Assembly (NCBI GenBank): GCA_029062885.1
Contig: JAIDPH010000105.1
Location: forward strand, 1-45,453
Direction: 5' to 3'
Length of the DNA stretch: 45,453 nucleotides
DNA from: Lachnospiraceae bacterium
GTDB taxonomy: Bacteria; Bacillota; Clostridia; Lachnospirales; Lachnospiraceae
Part shown: in pieces, positions 8,737 to 18,911 of the stretch
How positions within the stretch are numbered: the stretch's first letter is position 1
How the letters are laid out: the number at the start of each line of letters is the position of its first letter
Notes under the pieces: model-generated
Database searches by the model: none
What the model was told of the DNA's origin: nothing
The model's input: only the letters and a program-made list of their open reading frames with translations
Program-made: the position numbers and the translations under genes

Positions 8737-10026
8737 TCAGCCTTGTCCCAACAGATAATCTATGAACTGCTGCGCTGTCCTTCCGGAAAGTCCGCCATGT
8801 GCAAGCTCCCATTTGTTTGCCTGTGCAAGCAGTTCCTCTTCTTCCATCACAACGCCATAACGCACCGCTAATGTCTTTACAATCTGCTCGAACTGTTTTT
8901 TATCCGGAGAGGTAAAGAAAATTGTCACTCCGAAACGGGAAGCAAGCGAAAGCTTCTCCTGCACCGTATCGCTTGCATGCAGCTCGTCACGCCTGTCTTC
9001 TTTGTCGCTAAAATTCTCACGCACCAGATGCCTTCTATTAGAAGTCGCATAGATAAGTACATTTTCCGGTTTCTTTTCCAGACCGCCCTCTATAACTGCC
9101 TTTAAATATTTATATTCTGTTTCAAAATTCTCGAAGCTCAAGTCATCCATATAGATAATGAACTTATAATTCCGATTTTTAATCTGTGCTATAACATCAT
9201 TCAAATCATTGAACTGATGTTTATATATCTCGATTATACGCAGCCCCCTGTCATAATATTCATTGGCAATAGCTTTAATACTTGATGATTTTCCCGTTCC
9301 CGCATCGCCAAACAACAGGCAGTTATTAGCCTTTCTTCCGCTCACAAAAGCTTCCGTATTATCAATCAGTTTCTTCTTAGGTATCTCATAACCCACCAAA
9401 TCATCCAGCCGTACATGAGCTATATTCAAAATAGGCTCTATCACCGCGCCATCTTCCCCGTGCCTTACACGGAATGCCTTATGCAATCCAAGCTTGCCCA
9501 CGCCATAATCCTTATAAAATAAAGTCAGCGTATCTTTCATGGCTTCCGCAGTATCGTCATTATTAAATTTCTCAGCCAGATGACATATCCTGTCCCTTAT
9601 TCTGGTATTATACACCTTGCTTTCCTGAAAGCTGGCAGTATAAGAAAGCAGCATATTAAATTCCGGCGCAGACATCACCTGCATTATATCCGTAAAGTCA
9701 TAGTCATATAATTCCTTGAAAATCTTTATATCATGTAACGCGAGCTGATTGATTGTTCCTGTCACATTCCCTCTGATCTCACATGCCATACTGTAGCCGT
9801 TCTCATTATTAACAAGAAGGTTGGCAAGAAACACATGCCATATATTGCCATAAAAACCATGAGATGCCGCAAACTCCATCAGCTTGTGCATGCAATCATA
9901 AAAGAGCTCCCTGTCAGGTTTCTCCCTATAGTGTGCCATCAGCCCCACCATATCCTTAAGCAATTCACCATGCTCTAAATCTCTGTATAAAAGTAATTCT
10001 TCAACTCTCATCGCTAATTCAATCAC
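8737..10026 (-). CDS. DUF815-family AAA ATPase
   Basis: FGDAGTGKSSSIKAIANEY Walker A, YMDDLSFE Walker B. Confidence 0.88.
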   Translation of the reverse strand: MIELAMRVEELLLYRDLEHGELLKDMVGLMAHYREKPDRELFYDCMHKLMEFAASHGFYGNIWHVFLANLLVNNENGYSMACEIRGNVTGTINQLALHDIKIFKELYDYDFTDIMQVMSAPEFNMLLSYTASFQESKVYNTRIRDRICHLAEKFNNDDTAEAMKDTLTLFYKDYGVGKLGLHKAFRVRHGEDGAVIEPILNIAHVRLDDLVGYEIPKKKLIDNTEAFVSGRKANNCLLFGDAGTGKSSSIKAIANEYYDRGLRIIEIYKHQFNDLNDVIAQIKNRNYKFIIYMDDLSFENFETEYKYLKAVIEGGLEKKPENVLIYATSNRRHLVRENFSDKEDRRDELHASDTVQEKLSLASRFGVTIFFTSPDKKQFEQIVKTLAVRYGVVMEEEELLAQANKWELAHGGLSGRTAQQFIDYLLGQG

Positions 10027-10069
10027 TATTCCCTTCAGTCTGTATATTGTTCCATGATATTGAAAATCT

Positions 10070-11197
10070 TTAGTAATTTCCCAGTATCTTCATACTCTTT
10101 GCATCGTCACGAATCCCGCGCAGAGCATTTTTTACCGCACTGTCAGCCAGATTCCCTTCAAAATCAATAAAGAATCGATATTCCCAATTCCGCTCCTCTA
10201 AAGGTCTGCTTTCTATATGCGTCATGTTCAGATTATTATATATAAAATGCGAGAGAATATGATACAATGCACCGCTTACATGGGGTAGTTCAAAACAAAT
10301 ACTGACTTTCCGCGCATCCTTTAAAAATACTTTCTGGTTAGTCACTACTATAAACCGTGTGGAATTGCTCTGAGAATGGTTTACTCCCTTCTCAAGAATC
10401 TCAAGTCCATAGCTCTTGGCTGCCTGCTCGCTCGCAATAGCGGCCTGACTCATATCTCCGTCTTCCATGACCTTCCTTGCCGCAAAGGCATTATTCTGCA
10501 TACTTATCTGCTGCCATGAAGGATGTGCATTCAAATAATATGAACTCTGCATCAATGATTGCGGGTGTGAGTAGACCGTACGAATCTTCTCCTTGTCAGT
10601 TCCCGGCACCCCCATCAGGCAATGCTCAATCTTTATTATCTGCTCTCCTACAATATAATTCTCAAACTCTACCAGCATATCATATATTTCATTGACAATT
10701 CCGGCTGTGGAATTTTCAATCGGAAGTACTGCAAAATCAGCGCTTCCTTCTTCAATTGCACTCATGGCAGCCCTGAAGGTGTCCACATGAAAGCAGTTAA
10801 CATCCTCTCCGAAAAATGCTTTCATTGCCATCTGTGAATATGCGCCTTCCGCACCCTGAAAGACCACCCTAGCATTTTCTTTATCCAGTGCATCCACTGA
10901 GATGAACGGAAGTTTTCCCAGAACACCTTTATCCGTAAGCTTCTTATATTGCAGCTTCCGGCTCATAGACATAATCTGCTCAAACAGTTCCTGAATCCCC
11001 TTAGCGTTAAATTCATTATGCGTGAGCCTCTGAACTTTTTGCAGTTTCTGAATTTCCCTCTCCTTGTCAAAAACGTTTTTGCCGTTCTCTATCTTATAAT
11101 CCGCGACTTGTGAAGATATATCCATACGCTTCTCATACAGCTTCACAATCTGCTCGTCAATCTCATCAATTTGAATTCTCAATTCCCCTAAATCCAT
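10070..11197 (-). CDS. pheA: Chorismate mutase/prephenate dehydratase (P-protein)
   Basis: N-terminal chorismate mutase (LRIQIDEIDEQIVKLYEKR), VVFQGAEGAYS, ENSTAGIVNEIYD, ESRPLEERNWEYRFFIDFEG. Confidence 0.95.
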   Translation of the reverse strand: MDLGELRIQIDEIDEQIVKLYEKRMDISSQVADYKIENGKNVFDKEREIQKLQKVQRLTHNEFNAKGIQELFEQIMSMSRKLQYKKLTDKGVLGKLPFISVDALDKENARVVFQGAEGAYSQMAMKAFFGEDVNCFHVDTFRAAMSAIEEGSADFAVLPIENSTAGIVNEIYDMLVEFENYIVGEQIIKIEHCLMGVPGTDKEKIRTVYSHPQSLMQSSYYLNAHPSWQQISMQNNAFAARKVMEDGDMSQAAIASEQAAKSYGLEILEKGVNHSQSNSTRFIVVTNQKVFLKDARKVSICFELPHVSGALYHILSHFIYNNLNMTHIESRPLEERNWEYRFFIDFEGNLADSAVKNALRGIRDDAKSMKILGNY

Positions 11198-11349
11198 AAG
11201 GCAGTATCCTATCCTCCGTATTCTCTGTTTATCCACCAGATATTTCCTTTTTATTTATATTATAACAAAACACACTTGATAGCAAGCGGGTTTAAGATTA
11301 TACTATATTTACAGAATAAACTACTATGAATTTATAAGGAGACTTTCAT

Positions 11350-12387
11350 ATGTCATCTTCAAAGAAGAGTTTAATAGCTATCGGCACAGTGTTTGCCATC
11401 TTATTAGTTTTTATGGTTTTATCTTTTTTTGTCGGAAAAATCCCAATGAACAGTTTGGATACTGTAGGAAATACCGCAGGCAATCTGAACAACGGCGGAC
11501 TTTTCTGCGAATCTGACGGCATAGTATATTTTGCAAATGCCTATGACAACTATTCACTCTATTCGATGAATCCCGATGAGACTGAGATTAAAAAGCTTGG
11601 AGTCAATCAGGTTTCATCTATCAATGCCGGAGGCGATTATCTTTATTATTACATGCAGAGCGGCACTTCCGGCGGCAAAGGTCTCGGTTATATGGGACGT
11701 ACAGCGGGTATATATCGCAGTAATAAGGAAGGAAAACATGTACAATGTCTGGAAAGAACATATTCCGATATAGTGCAGTTATGCGGCAGTTATCTTTACT
11801 ATCAGGCCTACAACAACAAGAACGGAATCCGACTCAACAAAATAAAAATTGATAAATCGGAAAAGACTACGATTGCCGACTATTCCATCAACCCGGCTTC
11901 ATATGCAGACGGTATAATTTATTTTCACGGTACGCAGGAAAATCATGACCTCTATACATTAAATACTTCCAACGACAGCATATCTTCCATATGGCAGGCC
12001 AACGTCTGGAATCCGGTCTATCTTGACGGTTATATATATTACATGGACCTTTCAAATAATTACGGCTTGAGTCGATATTCAATTTATAATAATACCGTCG
12101 AAATATTGACAAATGACCGCGTGGATTATTTCAATGTATATGATTATTACATATACTATCAGACAAGCGGCGAAAATGCGCCGGCGCTTAAAAGAATGTA
12201 TAATGACGGCAGTTATCTGGAAACTGTTGCCGAAGGCGTATACGAAAATATAAATATTACATCAGATTATGTATATTTCAACAAATATAACGAGCCTGTT
12301 CCTGTGTATAAAACCAGCACATTCGGCGGCATATATGTTACCACCTTTGACGCCGCGATGGAAGCGGCTCTTGAAAACACAAAATAA
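11350..12387 (+). CDS. Membrane-anchored DUF5050-like beta-propeller protein
   Basis: N-terminal TM, repeats of (Y/F)xDGxIYY... type. Confidence 0.8.
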   Translation: MSSSKKSLIAIGTVFAILLVFMVLSFFVGKIPMNSLDTVGNTAGNLNNGGLFCESDGIVYFANAYDNYSLYSMNPDETEIKKLGVNQVSSINAGGDYLYYYMQSGTSGGKGLGYMGRTAGIYRSNKEGKHVQCLERTYSDIVQLCGSYLYYQAYNNKNGIRLNKIKIDKSEKTTIADYSINPASYADGIIYFHGTQENHDLYTLNTSNDSISSIWQANVWNPVYLDGYIYYMDLSNNYGLSRYSIYNNTVEILTNDRVDYFNVYDYYIYYQTSGENAPALKRMYNDGSYLETVAEGVYENINITSDYVYFNKYNEPVPVYKTSTFGGIYVTTFDAAMEAALENTK

Positions 12388-12442
12388 TAGCATATTTTAC
12401 TATATCATATCCATAGAAGCGATAAAAGTATATCATTCCGAT

Positions 12443-12489
12443 AAGAATTACGAAGTAATTCTTGTAGCTCAGGCTGCAGAGCCTGAGCT
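12443..12489. terminator. Two tandem perfect hairpins between convergent genes (candidate bidirectional terminator)
   Basis: aagaatta-cgaag-taattctt (12443-12463) and agctcaggct-gcag-agcctgagct (12466-12489). Confidence 0.5.
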
Positions 12490-12491
12490 TA

Positions 12492-14804
12492 TTACTCACG
12501 TATTTTTACTACTTCTTTCTTTCTGAGTTGTTTTACTTCATACAGTTTTTCATCGGCCTGCGTAAGCGCATCTGCTAATGATAAGGTATCATCTGCCTTT
12601 AACAGATAAGCGCCCGCCGAAACGGTTACGTTATATTCCTTATCGCTGCTTAGGTTAAATTTATCAAACCTGTCATAAATCGACTGCAGCATAAGCTTAC
12701 CGTCATAATCATCCTCATTGTCATATTCAATAAGGCAGGCAAATTCATCACCGCCTATTCTTCCGGCAACCCCAATTCCTTCCACCGTCTCAACAAGGAT
12801 ATCGCTAATCAGCTTCAATGAAAAATCACCATCCTCATGACCATATCTGTCATTGATGATTTTCAGATTATTCATATCCACATACACGGCTAAAACTGAA
12901 GAGCCACATAACTTGTTTCTGTCTATCAGTTTCTGGGCCGCATCATAGAAGCCTCTCCTATTCAGGATACCTGTCAATCCATCTGATTTTGACAACGTAT
13001 CAAGGGCGATGTTATTCGCGTGAAGGGTTGCAAGACTTTCTTCTAACTGCTGCTGAATCTCCTCATTAGTTCGCAACAGCGCGATGACCTTAGCTGCAGA
13101 GCCCATCTGATATATAAGAAATTCACCATTTACAAATAAGCTGCTTGTCAAATCACATAATATCAAGCCATAAAGCATCTCGTTTGAAAACAGCGGCATC
13201 AGGACAAAATTGTATTTGTCTTCATCACGCATAAAACGGTTATGAAAGATATCGCTTATAGACAGCTTTTGCTCAATCGCCGGTACTGCATATGCCTTTC
13301 CGTCACTCAAGTACGATTTCAAATATAGCGTCTTAGGCACTGAAAAAGTCTCTTTATACAAATGCATTATTGGTTTCTCAAATGTATATATATAGGCGTT
13401 CCGAATATTAACCCAATCCAGATTACCAAGCAAAAATGCATAGCTTTGGTCGCTTCCTTTTTCGAACTGAAGCATGTCGCGAATACAAAGCTTCATGAAA
13501 TAATTGGTCTTGCCCTCCGTTTCTCTTACTATACCGGCCTGACGATTCATAGCCAGAATTATTTTCCGGTAAATAATCAAAAAGAACGCGTGTAATTCCA
13601 TTCTCCCACTGTCCTGCTTCTGTTTCTTTTTCAGTCTCCGGAACATTACTTCTAAGAATGCCAGCAGATTATCCACATCCGCATATTTCACAGCATCCGT
13701 CTCAAGGAATTCGTCTACTAAATGATTCAATGTAGAGTAATTTTCCAATTCAATAGTTTCTATCTCAGATAATTCCAATAATTTTCCAAAAAACGCCATA
13801 AAGGAAGCTTTTAGTTCTTCCATTTTTTCATTATTGTCGTCGTACCTGTTACCATAGAAAATTTCATAAAATGCATTATCTATATTAATGGTCTTATGTC
13901 CGTTACTTCCTTCCTCGTCAACATGTACAAAGGAGTTACGCCTGATAAACTTAGTCGGTATAAGACGGCTATGCACTTCTTCTCCTTTCAGCATCTGCAT
14001 CAACAATTTGAAAGCTTCCGCTCCCACCTCAGTCATATCCGCACGCACTGAAGATAGCGGAGGGTCTGCCAGCATTGCCTCCGGAGAATCATCATATCCG
14101 AAAACAGAAATATCCCGTCCCGGCTGAAGATTTCTCTTTTTCAACTCCTCATAAAGACCAATCGCTGTCACATCATTGACACAGAATATTGCTTCAAGTC
14201 CCGGATTGTCGTCTAAAAGCTTTGCTGCCTTAGCCTGAGAGTTTTTGGACAGATTTCCTTCCACGAACATCTCATCACGAAACTGAATACCATGTTTTTC
14301 CAGATTTTCTATAAAGGCCTTCTTTCGCTCATCAGCATCCGTATTACCCTTGGTGCCGCCTATCATTCCGAATTTGGTACAGCCTGCCTTCTCAATCAAA
14401 TAGCTCATGGCTTCCGTAATACCCGGCGGGTTATCGAAATTTACGCCGACATATCCATCTATTTGAGAAGCTGCAAGCACACAGGGTATTTTGGAGTACT
14501 TCTTCATCAGTTTCATAACCCTGTCTCTGGTGGTAAGGCATCCGACAAAGTCCGCCGCTACAATCAACCCATCAACATTTTCAGGCTTTGCATAATAAAA
14601 GAGCGTATTATATTGATATTCATAAAGTATTTCTCTGTTATCTGACAAATCCCTGTCTAAGTATTTTCCAGGTATTACGACCAGATTAACATCCTCAGAT
14701 TCTGCCGCACGTCTTGCCCCCAGATATACTGCCTTATTAGCATCATCCGTTATACCGCTGACAACAATTCCTATTGTAATTTTTCTTTGTTTTTCCTTCA
14801 TCAA
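12492..14804 (-). CDS. Cytoplasmic LacI-like periplasmic-binding-fold sensor + GGDEF diguanylate cyclase
   Basis: N-term Peripla_BP_3-like (KITIGIVVSGITDDANKAVYLGARRAAE...GYDDSPEA), C-term NNLKIINDRYGHEDGD...GRIGGDEFACLIEY; no HTH, no TM evident. Confidence 0.9.
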   Translation of the reverse strand: MMKEKQRKITIGIVVSGITDDANKAVYLGARRAAESEDVNLVVIPGKYLDRDLSDNREILYEYQYNTLFYYAKPENVDGLIVAADFVGCLTTRDRVMKLMKKYSKIPCVLAASQIDGYVGVNFDNPPGITEAMSYLIEKAGCTKFGMIGGTKGNTDADERKKAFIENLEKHGIQFRDEMFVEGNLSKNSQAKAAKLLDDNPGLEAIFCVNDVTAIGLYEELKKRNLQPGRDISVFGYDDSPEAMLADPPLSSVRADMTEVGAEAFKLLMQMLKGEEVHSRLIPTKFIRRNSFVHVDEEGSNGHKTINIDNAFYEIFYGNRYDDNNEKMEELKASFMAFFGKLLELSEIETIELENYSTLNHLVDEFLETDAVKYADVDNLLAFLEVMFRRLKKKQKQDSGRMELHAFFLIIYRKIILAMNRQAGIVRETEGKTNYFMKLCIRDMLQFEKGSDQSYAFLLGNLDWVNIRNAYIYTFEKPIMHLYKETFSVPKTLYLKSYLSDGKAYAVPAIEQKLSISDIFHNRFMRDEDKYNFVLMPLFSNEMLYGLILCDLTSSLFVNGEFLIYQMGSAAKVIALLRTNEEIQQQLEESLATLHANNIALDTLSKSDGLTGILNRRGFYDAAQKLIDRNKLCGSSVLAVYVDMNNLKIINDRYGHEDGDFSLKLISDILVETVEGIGVAGRIGGDEFACLIEYDNEDDYDGKLMLQSIYDRFDKFNLSSDKEYNVTVSAGAYLLKADDTLSLADALTQADEKLYEVKQLRKKEVVKIRE

Positions 14805-14846
14805 GTTACCACTTCCCTCTTACATATTATAGAAAGTATGTAATTA

Positions 14847-15686
14847 CTAATCAATTATATGCTTTTCTCCGGATATTTGCAATTCTTCATAAAGCTGCTG
14901 TACTGTTTTACCAAGGAGCGGATGCACCACATACGGTACAAGCTGAGATAGAGGTTTAAGTACGAAATCCCTGTTTTGCATATCCACATGCGGAATCATC
15001 AAATCATCCGTATGCATTATCAAATCATCATAAAATATAATATCTAAGTCCAGAGTCCGGGGTCCCCAGTGAATATCCCTCTTTCTTCCCGCCGCCTGCT
15101 CTATCTCATGAAGCTTCTTTAGAAGTTCCTCCGGCGTATACAATGTTTTCACCATGACTGCGCCGTTTAGAAACTCTTCCTGCTCAACGCCTCCATAAGC
15201 TGTGGAACGTACAATGTCTGATTCTTTAATCAACCTGCATTTTCCATCCTGCGCAATAGCAGCTATAGCATCATCAATATTTTTTTGTTTATCGCCAATA
15301 TTGGAACCGACAGCCAGACATGCCATATGCCAGACACGGGTAATTTTAACTGATACAGATTGAAACTCGAATCCGATAGGCGCTTCCGGTTTACGGATTT
15401 CCAAAGTAATGCCTTCAACTAAAGGAAACTCCATTAATACCGCTTCTGCTGTTTTCTCAGCCACAGTCTCAATCAAGTTATACACATTTTTATAAATCAG
15501 TTTATGAATAAGCTGACACACTTTCCCATAGTCGGTAGTAAGTTCCAGATTATCATCCTTGCCGGCTTTTGCGGTATCTGTGTACAAAACCGCATTTACA
15601 TAGAAGTTCTGTCCATTCTCATTCTCTTCCCGGTATACGCCATGATGTGCATAAACCTGCAGATTCTCAATAATAATTTCATCCAT
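14847..15686 (-). CDS. folBK: Fused dihydroneopterin aldolase / 2-amino-4-hydroxy-6-hydroxymethyldihydropteridine diphosphokinase
   Basis: N-term FolB (DEIIIENLQVYAHHGV), C-term FolK (CLAVGSNIGDKQKNI...GPRTLDLDIIFYDD). Confidence 0.94.
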   Translation of the reverse strand: MDEIIIENLQVYAHHGVYREENENGQNFYVNAVLYTDTAKAGKDDNLELTTDYGKVCQLIHKLIYKNVYNLIETVAEKTAEAVLMEFPLVEGITLEIRKPEAPIGFEFQSVSVKITRVWHMACLAVGSNIGDKQKNIDDAIAAIAQDGKCRLIKESDIVRSTAYGGVEQEEFLNGAVMVKTLYTPEELLKKLHEIEQAAGRKRDIHWGPRTLDLDIIFYDDLIMHTDDLMIPHVDMQNRDFVLKPLSQLVPYVVHPLLGKTVQQLYEELQISGEKHIID

Positions 15687-15702
15687 ACTTTATTTCCCTG
15701 CT

Positions 15703-16515
15703 TTAGTCGTTTCTACGTAAAATAGCTTCTGCCATCTTTATCGCTCTTGCATTCTCCTTTACATCATGTACACGTACGAACAAAGCGCCTTTCTTGACAG
15801 CAAACACTGTTGTTACCAACGTTCCTTCCACACGCTCTGACTCAGGAAGTCCTGTTGCCTCTCCGATTACGGACTTTCTGCTCGTTCCAACCATAATCGG
15901 ATATCCGAAACTGTGCATTATCTCCAGTCTGTCAATCATCTCCAGATTATTTTTATAACTCTTGCCAAAGCCGATACCCGGGTCTAAGATAATTTTATCA
16001 CCTGATATTCCTGCACTGGCTGCAGTCTCTACGGTTTCCTCCAAATCTGCCAGAACGTCTTTCATAAAATTGGTATATTCTGCATTCTGCCTGTTGTGTG
16101 TCAGACAGCAGGGCAATCCCGATTTCGCTATTACACTCGCCATATCCTTGTCATACTTAAATCCCCAGATATCATTAATCATATCTGCACCCGCTGCAAT
16201 ACCTGCGCTTGCCACTTTGCTTTTATATGTATCCAGAGAAACCGGAACATCAAACCTGCTTTTAACAGCCTCAATTACCGGAACTACTCTCTCTATTTCT
16301 TCTTCCTCGGAAATAACCGCATATCCCGGTCTGGTAGATTCACCTCCGATATCCACTACATCCATACCATCGCCTATCATCTCTTCCACATGATAAAGTG
16401 CATCATCCAGCTTCACATACTTACCTCCGTCTGAAAAGGAGTCGGGTGTCACATTCAGAATTCCCATAATGTAAGTATGCCCTTTTTTATTAAACTCTCT
16501 AGCCCCAATCTTCAT
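15703..16515 (-). CDS. folP: Dihydropteroate synthase
   Basis: MGILNVTPDSFSDGGKY, DIGGESTRPGY, DPGIGFGKSYKNNL. Confidence 0.96.
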   Translation of the reverse strand: MKIGAREFNKKGHTYIMGILNVTPDSFSDGGKYVKLDDALYHVEEMIGDGMDVVDIGGESTRPGYAVISEEEEIERVVPVIEAVKSRFDVPVSLDTYKSKVASAGIAAGADMINDIWGFKYDKDMASVIAKSGLPCCLTHNRQNAEYTNFMKDVLADLEETVETAASAGISGDKIILDPGIGFGKSYKNNLEMIDRLEIMHSFGYPIMVGTSRKSVIGEATGLPESERVEGTLVTTVFAVKKGALFVRVHDVKENARAIKMAEAILRRND

Positions 16516-16555
16516 TTCCCATACATCCTCCTATCTATCTTTTTCATTTATAGTT

Positions 16556-17113
16556 TCAAAGTTTCAGCATTCTGAAGAAATCGTCCTGCAATTTTGTATT
16601 TTCTTCAAAGCAGCCTCTTTTTGCTATAGTCACTGTAGTACTTCCGGCTTTTTTTACTCCACGCATCGTCATACACATATGCTCTGCCTCCAGCATGACC
16701 ATGACTCCCTGAGGAGCCAGATGCTCCATCAATGCATCTGCGACCTGCGCCGTCATCTGTTCCTGAATCTGCGGTCTTCTGGCATATGTCTCTATAGTCC
16801 GTGCCAGCTTGCTTAAGCCAACCACTCTTCCGTTTGGTATATAAGCAATATGCGCTTTTCCATAAAAAGGAAGCAGATGATGCTCGCATACGGAATAAAA
16901 TGTAATATCCTTCTCGATTACAATTTCATTATTTTCTATAGGAAACGTCTTCGCCAAATGTTCTGAAGCATCTTCTCCGATTCCTGCAAAAATCTCCGTA
17001 CACATACGCGCTACCCTGTCGGGCGTTTCTATAAGTCCATCTCTGGCGGTGTCTTCTCCTATACCTTCTAAAAACAATTTAACCGCCTGCTTGATTTTAT
17101 TCTGATCTACCAT
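16556..17113 (-). CDS. folE: GTP cyclohydrolase I
   Basis: DTPDRVARM-like, [43 protein letters not shown]. Confidence 0.96.
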   Translation of the reverse strand: MVDQNKIKQAVKLFLEGIGEDTARDGLIETPDRVARMCTEIFAGIGEDASEHLAKTFPIENNEIVIEKDITFYSVCEHHLLPFYGKAHIAYIPNGRVVGLSKLARTIETYARRPQIQEQMTAQVADALMEHLAPQGVMVMLEAEHMCMTMRGVKKAGSTTVTIAKRGCFEENTKLQDDFFRMLKL

Positions 17114-18422
17114 GAGAATCTCCCCTGAGAGCATCCTTATGCTCTACAATATGAATAAGCTCACCCAGATAGGAAAGTGAACCAAATGCAATAATCACTG
17201 TATTATTATCTTTTCCCGCAAGCAGATATGCCATTTCCACCGCTTCCATCAGGCTGTCCGCCACTGTCACGCTATTATGATAATCCTTGACCGCATTCGC
17301 CAGCTCATATCCGTCAAGCGCCCTTGTATTATGCGGTGGCTTCACCGTAATAATATGCTGTGCAAATTCATATGTAGCCTGAATAATCTTATCATATTCT
17401 TTATCTGCTAATACTCCCATTATATATATAATTCTTTTATTTGTAAAATAAAGCCTTATTGACTGAGCCAATCTTTTTGCGGCATCCTCATTGTGAGCGC
17501 CGTCTACAATAAATAGCGGCTTTTTCTCAATGATGCTGAATCGCCCGAGCCATGTCGTTTGAATTAATCCGGCCCTTAACTGTTTTTCCGATACCTTAAA
17601 TCCTTTACTTTGCAGAGTATTTATGACCTCTATCGCCAGAACTGCATTATCTATCTGAAACTGACCTGACATGGTGATTTCCAGTTTTTTATAATCTCCA
17701 TATGAAAAATACTGCTTACCAAGACCATATTTTATATGTGACGCCTTGCCGGAATCCGCAATCGTAAGGCTGCAGCCGTGTTCCCTTGCCGCATTGCCGA
17801 TTACCTGCATAACCTCGTCCTTCTGCCTGCAAGTCACTACGTGGCAGTTATCCTTGATTATACCCGACTTCTGTTTCGCAATCTTTTCTAAAGAATCTCC
17901 AAGAATAGCCATATGGTCCATGCTAATCGAAGTAAATACCGCACATACAGTCGTATTTATGATGTTGGTTGCATCAAGACTTCCGCCAAGCCCCGTCTCC
18001 AACACAACAATATCACATTTTTTATCCGAAAAGTACAAAAAGGCTATCGCTGTTTCTATTTCAAACGGAGTCGGATGCGTAAGCCCCTCTTTCTCCATCT
18101 GCTCCGCTATTTCTTTGATTCGCTCCAAATATCTGCATAGCGTAGTTTTGGCAATCGGTCTGCCGCCTATCTGAAACCTTTCCCTATAATCCAGTATCGT
18201 TGGAGAAATATATCTTCCGACTTTATAACCCGCTGTCTGAAGCACCGTAGAAACATAAGCAAGTACAGAACCTTTTCCGTTCGTTCCCGCAATGTGTACG
18301 AACCTAAGCCCTTCCTGCGGATTGCCCAGACGTTCACAAAGCCTCTGCATATTCTGAAGTCCCGGCACACTGCCGTAACGCTGTAAATATTCCACATACT
18401 CCATTGCTTCCCTATAGTTCAT
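17097..18422 (-). CDS. folC: Folylpolyglutamate synthase/dihydrofolate synthase
   Basis: [41 protein letters not shown]; start set to [18 protein letters not shown]. Confidence 0.95.
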   Translation of the reverse strand: MNYREAMEYVEYLQRYGSVPGLQNMQRLCERLGNPQEGLRFVHIAGTNGKGSVLAYVSTVLQTAGYKVGRYISPTILDYRERFQIGGRPIAKTTLCRYLERIKEIAEQMEKEGLTHPTPFEIETAIAFLYFSDKKCDIVVLETGLGGSLDATNIINTTVCAVFTSISMDHMAILGDSLEKIAKQKSGIIKDNCHVVTCRQKDEVMQVIGNAAREHGCSLTIADSGKASHIKYGLGKQYFSYGDYKKLEITMSGQFQIDNAVLAIEVINTLQSKGFKVSEKQLRAGLIQTTWLGRFSIIEKKPLFIVDGAHNEDAAKRLAQSIRLYFTNKRIIYIMGVLADKEYDKIIQATYEFAQHIITVKPPHNTRALDGYELANAVKDYHNSVTVADSLMEAVEMAYLLAGKDNNTVIIAFGSLSYLGELIHIVEHKDALRGDSHGRSE

Positions 18423-18440
18423 CTGTGCTCTCCCGATATT

Positions 18441-18466
18441 AATGTGAAAAATAAATTTTTCACATT
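18441..18466. promoter_or_regulatory. Perfect 11-bp inverted repeat upstream of folC
   Basis: aatgtgaaaaa-taaa-tttttcacatt in the folC/18510 divergent intergenic region. Confidence 0.7.
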
Positions 18467-18509
18467 GGTAAAAACGTATAATCTGCAAATTTCAGGATAA
18501 ACTAATACC

Positions 18510-18911
18510 ATGAAAAATTTTATTCACAACTTTCTTCACTGTGGGCTGCTAGGCTGGTGTCTGGAGATTCTGTTTACAGCTTTCCATTCCTTCCGCAGAA
18601 GAGACCTCAAATTATCCGGGATTACCTCGCTCTGGATGTTTCCCATATACGGAATGGCCGCTTTTTTAGCTCCCATCAGTCGCCTTTTGAAAGGCAGAAA
18701 TTTCATATTTCGTGGTTTAGTTTATTCCGGCATTATATTCTTATGCGAATATGTGTCAGGCACCATGCTGCGTAAAAAGGGACTGTGCCCATGGAACTAT
18801 GAACGCTCCAGATGGAATCTCGGTAAAGTCATACGTCTGGATTACATGCCCTGCTGGTTTATCTCCGGCCTTCTTTTTGAACGGCTTCTATCGGAAAGCG
18901 ATTATCATTAA
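18510..18911 (+). CDS. Small multi-TM protein, putative ABC-transporter type IV permease family
   Basis: Hydrophobic helices and GWCLEILFTAF...MFPIYGMAAFLAP...GLCPWNY pattern. Confidence 0.75.
   Translation: MKNFIHNFLHCGLLGWCLEILFTAFHSFRRRDLKLSGITSLWMFPIYGMAAFLAPISRLLKGRNFIFRGLVYSGIIFLCEYVSGTMLRKKGLCPWNYERSRWNLGKVIRLDYMPCWFISGLLFERLLSESDYH

Noticed and set aside
12462-12489. tRNA D-arm-like string (tgtagctcaggctgcagagc)
   Set aside because: No acceptor stem partner, anticodon arm or GGTTCGA T-arm downstream; simpler as a perfect hairpin
15962-16393. 143-aa + strand ORF
   Set aside because: Shadow ORF fully antisense to folP, no SD or domain
18420-18510. Possible THF riboswitch upstream of folC
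   Set aside because: No match I could see to the conserved THF aptamer core; only a simple palindrome
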